In this document: piece after piece, positions 61,488-64,000 of the stretch
Layout of the letters: every line of letters starts with the position of its first letter
Position numbering within the stretch: position 1 is the stretch's first letter
DNA from: Acidovorax sp. GBBC 1281
GTDB taxonomy: Bacteria; Pseudomonadota; Gammaproteobacteria; Burkholderiales; Burkholderiaceae_C
Assembly (NCBI RefSeq): GCF_028473645.1
Contig: NZ_CP097269.1
Span: 2,994,001-3,058,000 of the forward strand
Length of the DNA stretch: 64,000 nucleotides
Direction of reading: 5' to 3'
The notes under the pieces: generated by a model
Database searches by the model: none
What the model saw: the letters and a program-made list of their open reading frames with translations, nothing else
What the model was told of the DNA's origin: nothing
Made by a program: the position numbers and the translations under genes

Positions 61488-62581
61488 GAATGGTCTGCCT
61501 TGCGGGGGTCGAGCGCATCGCGCAGCGCATCGCCCATGAAGGTGAGCAGCAGCAGCGTGACCACCAGCGCCGCGAACGTGAACAGCGAAATCCACCAGGC
61601 GTCGATGTTGTTCTTGCCCTGGTTGAGCAGCTCGCCCAGCGACGGCGTGCCGGGCGGCACGCCCAGGCCCAGGAAGTCCAGCGAGGCGAGCGCCAGGATG
61701 GCCGCGCTCATGCGAAACGGCAGAAAGGTCACCACCGGCGTCATGCTGTTGGGCAGGATGTGGCGCCAGATGATCTGCCCGTTGGGCACGCCCAGCGCGC
61801 GGGCGGCCTTCACGTAGTCGAGCTGGCGGTTGCGCAGGAACTCCGCGCGCACGTAATCCGACAGGCCCATCCAGCCGAACAATGACAGCAGCACCAGCAG
61901 CAGCCCCACGCTGGGGGCGAACACGGCGCTGAAGATGATGAGCAGGTACAGCTCGGGCATCGAACCCCAGATCTCGATGAAGCGCTGGAACGCCAGGTCG
62001 GTCTTGCCGCCGAAAAACCCCTGGATCGCCCCGGTGATGACGCCCAGCAGCACGCCCACCACCGTGAGCGCGATGCCGAACAGCACGCTCACGCGAAAGC
62101 CGTAGATCAGCTGCGCGAGCAGGTCGCGGCCCCGGTCGTCCGTGCCCAGCCAGTTCTGCGCCGTGGGGCCCGACGGGTTGGCCGACTTCGCGAAATAGTT
62201 CAGCGTGTCCGGACCGTAGGGGTTCAGCGTGTACAGCGCCCAGTTGCTGCCTTGCTGCAGCCGCTCGCGGATGAACGGGTCCAGGTAGTCGGTGGGGGTG
62301 TCGAAATCGCCGCCGAAAGTCTTCTCGGGGTAGTCGTGCAGCATGGGCAGGTAGGTCTGCCCTTCGTAGCGCACGATCAAGGGACGGTCGTTGCTGATCA
62401 GTTCCGCCACCAGGCTCAGGGCCACCAGCGCGCTGAACAGGATCAGGCTCCAGTAGCCCAGCCGATTGCGCTTGAAGCGGCGCCACGCACGGCGGCCGGG
62501 CGAGAGCGACGGGGCCACGGGCGCGGCGCCGCTCGGGGGGCGGCCACCGGCCGACTCCGGGGGGTTAGTCAAACTTGACAC
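61484..62581 (-). CDS. yejE: Peptide ABC importer permease, YejE type
   Basis: The 365-residue permease has a cytoplasmic N-terminus rich in Pro and Ala, a first helix near residue 45 (YWSLILFSALVALSLVAELI), a periplasmic loop with YEGQTYLPMLHDYPEKTFGGDF typical of YejE, and the EAA coupling loop DYVKAARALGVPNGQIIWRHILPN near 255-280. I used the GTG at 62581, which overlaps the preceding permease stop by 17 bp; a TTG at 62572 is an alternative. Confidence 0.9.
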   Translation of the reverse strand: MSSLTNPPESAGGRPPSGAAPVAPSLSPGRRAWRRFKRNRLGYWSLILFSALVALSLVAELISNDRPLIVRYEGQTYLPMLHDYPEKTFGGDFDTPTDYLDPFIRERLQQGSNWALYTLNPYGPDTLNYFAKSANPSGPTAQNWLGTDDRGRDLLAQLIYGFRVSVLFGIALTVVGVLLGVITGAIQGFFGGKTDLAFQRFIEIWGSMPELYLLIIFSAVFAPSVGLLLVLLSLFGWMGLSDYVRAEFLRNRQLDYVKAARALGVPNGQIIWRHILPNSMTPVVTFLPFRMSAAILALASLDFLGLGVPPGTPSLGELLNQGKNNIDAWWISLFTFAALVVTLLLLTFMGDALRDALDPRKADHS

Positions 62582-63602
62582 GTGGGTCCACCCATACGTA
62601 GCAAAGATCGCTCACCAGCTTGGTCACCAGTCCGATCAGCGTGAAGAGATACAGCGTGCCCAGCACCACGGGGTAGTCGCGCCGGATCACGCTTTCGTAG
62701 CTCAGCAGGCCCAGGCCGTCGAGCGAGAACAGCGTCTCGATCAGCAACGAGCCGGCGAAGAACGCCCCGATGAACGCCGCCGGAAAGCCCGTGATGATGG
62801 GAATGAGGGCATTGCGGAACACGTGCTTCCACAGCACCTGCCGCTCCGACAGCCCCTTGGCGCGGGCCGTGAGCACGTATTGCTTGCGGATCTCTTCGAG
62901 GAAGGCGTTCTTGGTCAGCATGGCCGTCACCGCGAAGCTGCCCAGCACCATGGCCGTGACCGGCAGCGTGATGTGCCACAGGTAGTCCACGATGCGCGCG
63001 CCCCAGGTCATCTCATCCCAGTTCGCCGAGGTGAGTCCCCGCAGCGGGAACCACTGCAACTGCCCGCCGAAGATCACCAGGAGCGCCACGCCCAGCACGA
63101 AGCCGGGAATGGCGTAGCCCACCAGCACGATGAGCGTGGTGACGAAGTCGAAGCGCGAGCCCGCCCGCACCGCCTTGGCCACGCCGAGCGGCACGGCCAC
63201 GAGATAACTGATGAAGAAGGTCCACAGGCCCAGGCTGATCGACACGGGCAGCTTTTCCTTCACGAGCTGCCACACGTCCTTGTTCTGAAAGAAGCTGCGG
63301 CCCAGGTCGAAGCGCGCGAACTGCCCGAGCATCTGGAAAAAGCGCTCATGCGCCGGCTTGTCGAAGCCGTAGAGCGCCTTGATCTGCTCCAGCCGCTTCG
63401 GGTCCACGCCCTGCGCACCCCGGTAGGCCAGGCCGCCGCCTTCGGCCCCGCCGCCGCCGCGTCCCATCCCGGCCTTGGACTCGGCCAGGTACTGCTCGAC
63501 GGGGCCGCCGGGCACGAACTGGATCACCACGAAGGTCAGCAGCAGCACGCCCAGCAGGGTGGGCAGCATGAGCAGCACGCGCTTGAGGATGTAGGCGAAC
63601 AT
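62565..63602 (-). CDS. yejB: Peptide ABC importer permease, YejB type
   Basis: The 345-residue permease opens MFAYILKRVLLMLPTLLGVLL. It has a Gly-rich periplasmic loop (GMGRGGGGAEGGG, about 57-69), FARFDLGRSFF, and the coupling loop QYVLTARAKGLSERQVLWKHVFRNA near 240-262. It ends in CYVWVDPRVKFD. The ATG at 63602 gives the usual start; an upstream in-frame start would add an unlikely tail. It pairs with YejE to form the channel. Confidence 0.93.
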   Translation of the reverse strand: MFAYILKRVLLMLPTLLGVLLLTFVVIQFVPGGPVEQYLAESKAGMGRGGGGAEGGGLAYRGAQGVDPKRLEQIKALYGFDKPAHERFFQMLGQFARFDLGRSFFQNKDVWQLVKEKLPVSISLGLWTFFISYLVAVPLGVAKAVRAGSRFDFVTTLIVLVGYAIPGFVLGVALLVIFGGQLQWFPLRGLTSANWDEMTWGARIVDYLWHITLPVTAMVLGSFAVTAMLTKNAFLEEIRKQYVLTARAKGLSERQVLWKHVFRNALIPIITGFPAAFIGAFFAGSLLIETLFSLDGLGLLSYESVIRRDYPVVLGTLYLFTLIGLVTKLVSDLCYVWVDPRVKFD

Positions 63603-63661
63603 GGCGGCGGTGGTGGGTCGGAAAATTGGGCGGGTCTGGACGGTGCTGGGGGTCGAACGGA

Positions 63662-64000
63662 TCAGCGCCGCGCGGGGTCCGGCGCCGTCTGGGGCGGCAT
63701 GCGCGCCCACCAGGTGTCGATGGCCCAGGCCTCGCCCGTGGAATACGGCGGCAGGGTGGCCGGCCGCTCCAGGCGCCAGGCGTTGTAGACCATGCGGTGC
63801 GAAGGCGCGGTGTACTGGGGAATCAGGTAGTGCCCGTGCGCGATGACGCGCTCCAGAACATGGCAGGCGGGCAGCAGCTCGTCCAGCGTCTTGGCCGACA
63901 CGATGCTGCGGATCATCGCGTCCACGGCCTTGCTCTTCACGCCGGGGAAGTTGCCCGAGTCTTCCGTGTCCGCCGCCTGCGAGCCGAACATGTCGGCCAG
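63662..64000 (-). CDS. yejA: Peptide ABC importer solute-binding protein, C-terminal part (right edge)
   Basis: The last 112 or so codons of an extracellular solute-binding protein family 5 member are present. LDELLPACHVLERVIAHGHYLIPQYTAPSHRMVYNAWRL and WAIDTWWARMP match the YejA end. The start and signal peptide lie beyond the window. It is the first gene of the yejABEF-like run, 59 bp before yejB. Confidence 0.88.
   Translation of the reverse strand: MADMFGSQAADTEDSGNFPGVKSKAVDAMIRSIVSAKTLDELLPACHVLERVIAHGHYLIPQYTAPSHRMVYNAWRLERPATLPPYSTGEAWAIDTWWARMPPQTAPDPARR

Overview
The window is GC-rich bacterial DNA. Gene content and protein wording point to a Comamonadaceae beta-proteobacterium close to Acidovorax/Paracidovorax. 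The pointers are the sucA-sucB-lpdA order followed by zapE, clpS-clpA next to dnaE, bamD beside a DinG-type helicase, and short GCTAT...ATAGC palindromes scattered between genes. The genus is inferred from recall of these families, not from a search.

Region 1 (1-13.1 kb, all minus strand) is an accessory type I secretion locus. Read in the direction of transcription it holds an HlyB-type ABC exporter, an HlyD-type adaptor, the 5' end of a second RTX gene, a nested pair of insertion sequences, a core fragment of the same RTX gene, a diverged intergenic repeat, a 283-residue single-pass membrane protein and a giant RTX protein that runs off the left edge. The intact RTX gene contains tandem modules of about 474 bp. 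It shares a 683-bp direct duplication, with no mismatch seen by eye, with the broken one. The nested IS pair is an IS630-family element inside an IS5-family (IS903-type) transposase gene. Removing both elements by eye rejoins two reading frames.

Region 2 (13.3-21.5 kb) carries a BMP-family nucleoside-type ABC importer operon, a GNAT acetyltransferase, an AraC-family gene broken by an in-frame TGA, a glyoxalase-fold (VOC) protein and a cytosine deaminase. Together they suggest nucleoside or nucleobase salvage.

Region 3 (21.5-26.4 kb) pairs a large FAD oxidoreductase and a winged-helix/TPR regulator with two divergently transcribed small cysteine-containing proteins of unknown function. Region 4 (26.4-33.3 kb) has a YebC-family protein and a TfoX-like protein. 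It then has an aldehyde dehydrogenase, alcohol dehydrogenase and DUF779 set, preceded by a near-perfect sigma-54 promoter with an upstream palindrome and followed by a convergent AcoR-type sigma-54 activator.

Region 5 (33.5-59.7 kb) is mostly core genome: a sirtuin, exonuclease I, a lytic transglycosylase, ClpA/ClpS, DnaE, BamD, a DinG-like helicase, a PP2C phosphatase, ZapE, the 2-oxoglutarate dehydrogenase complex, a PerM-type transporter and a diguanylate cyclase. Region 6 (59.7-64 kb, minus strand) is a Yej-type peptide ABC importer whose solute-binding protein gene is cut by the right edge. I saw no rRNA genes or CRISPR array and recognised no tRNA genes.
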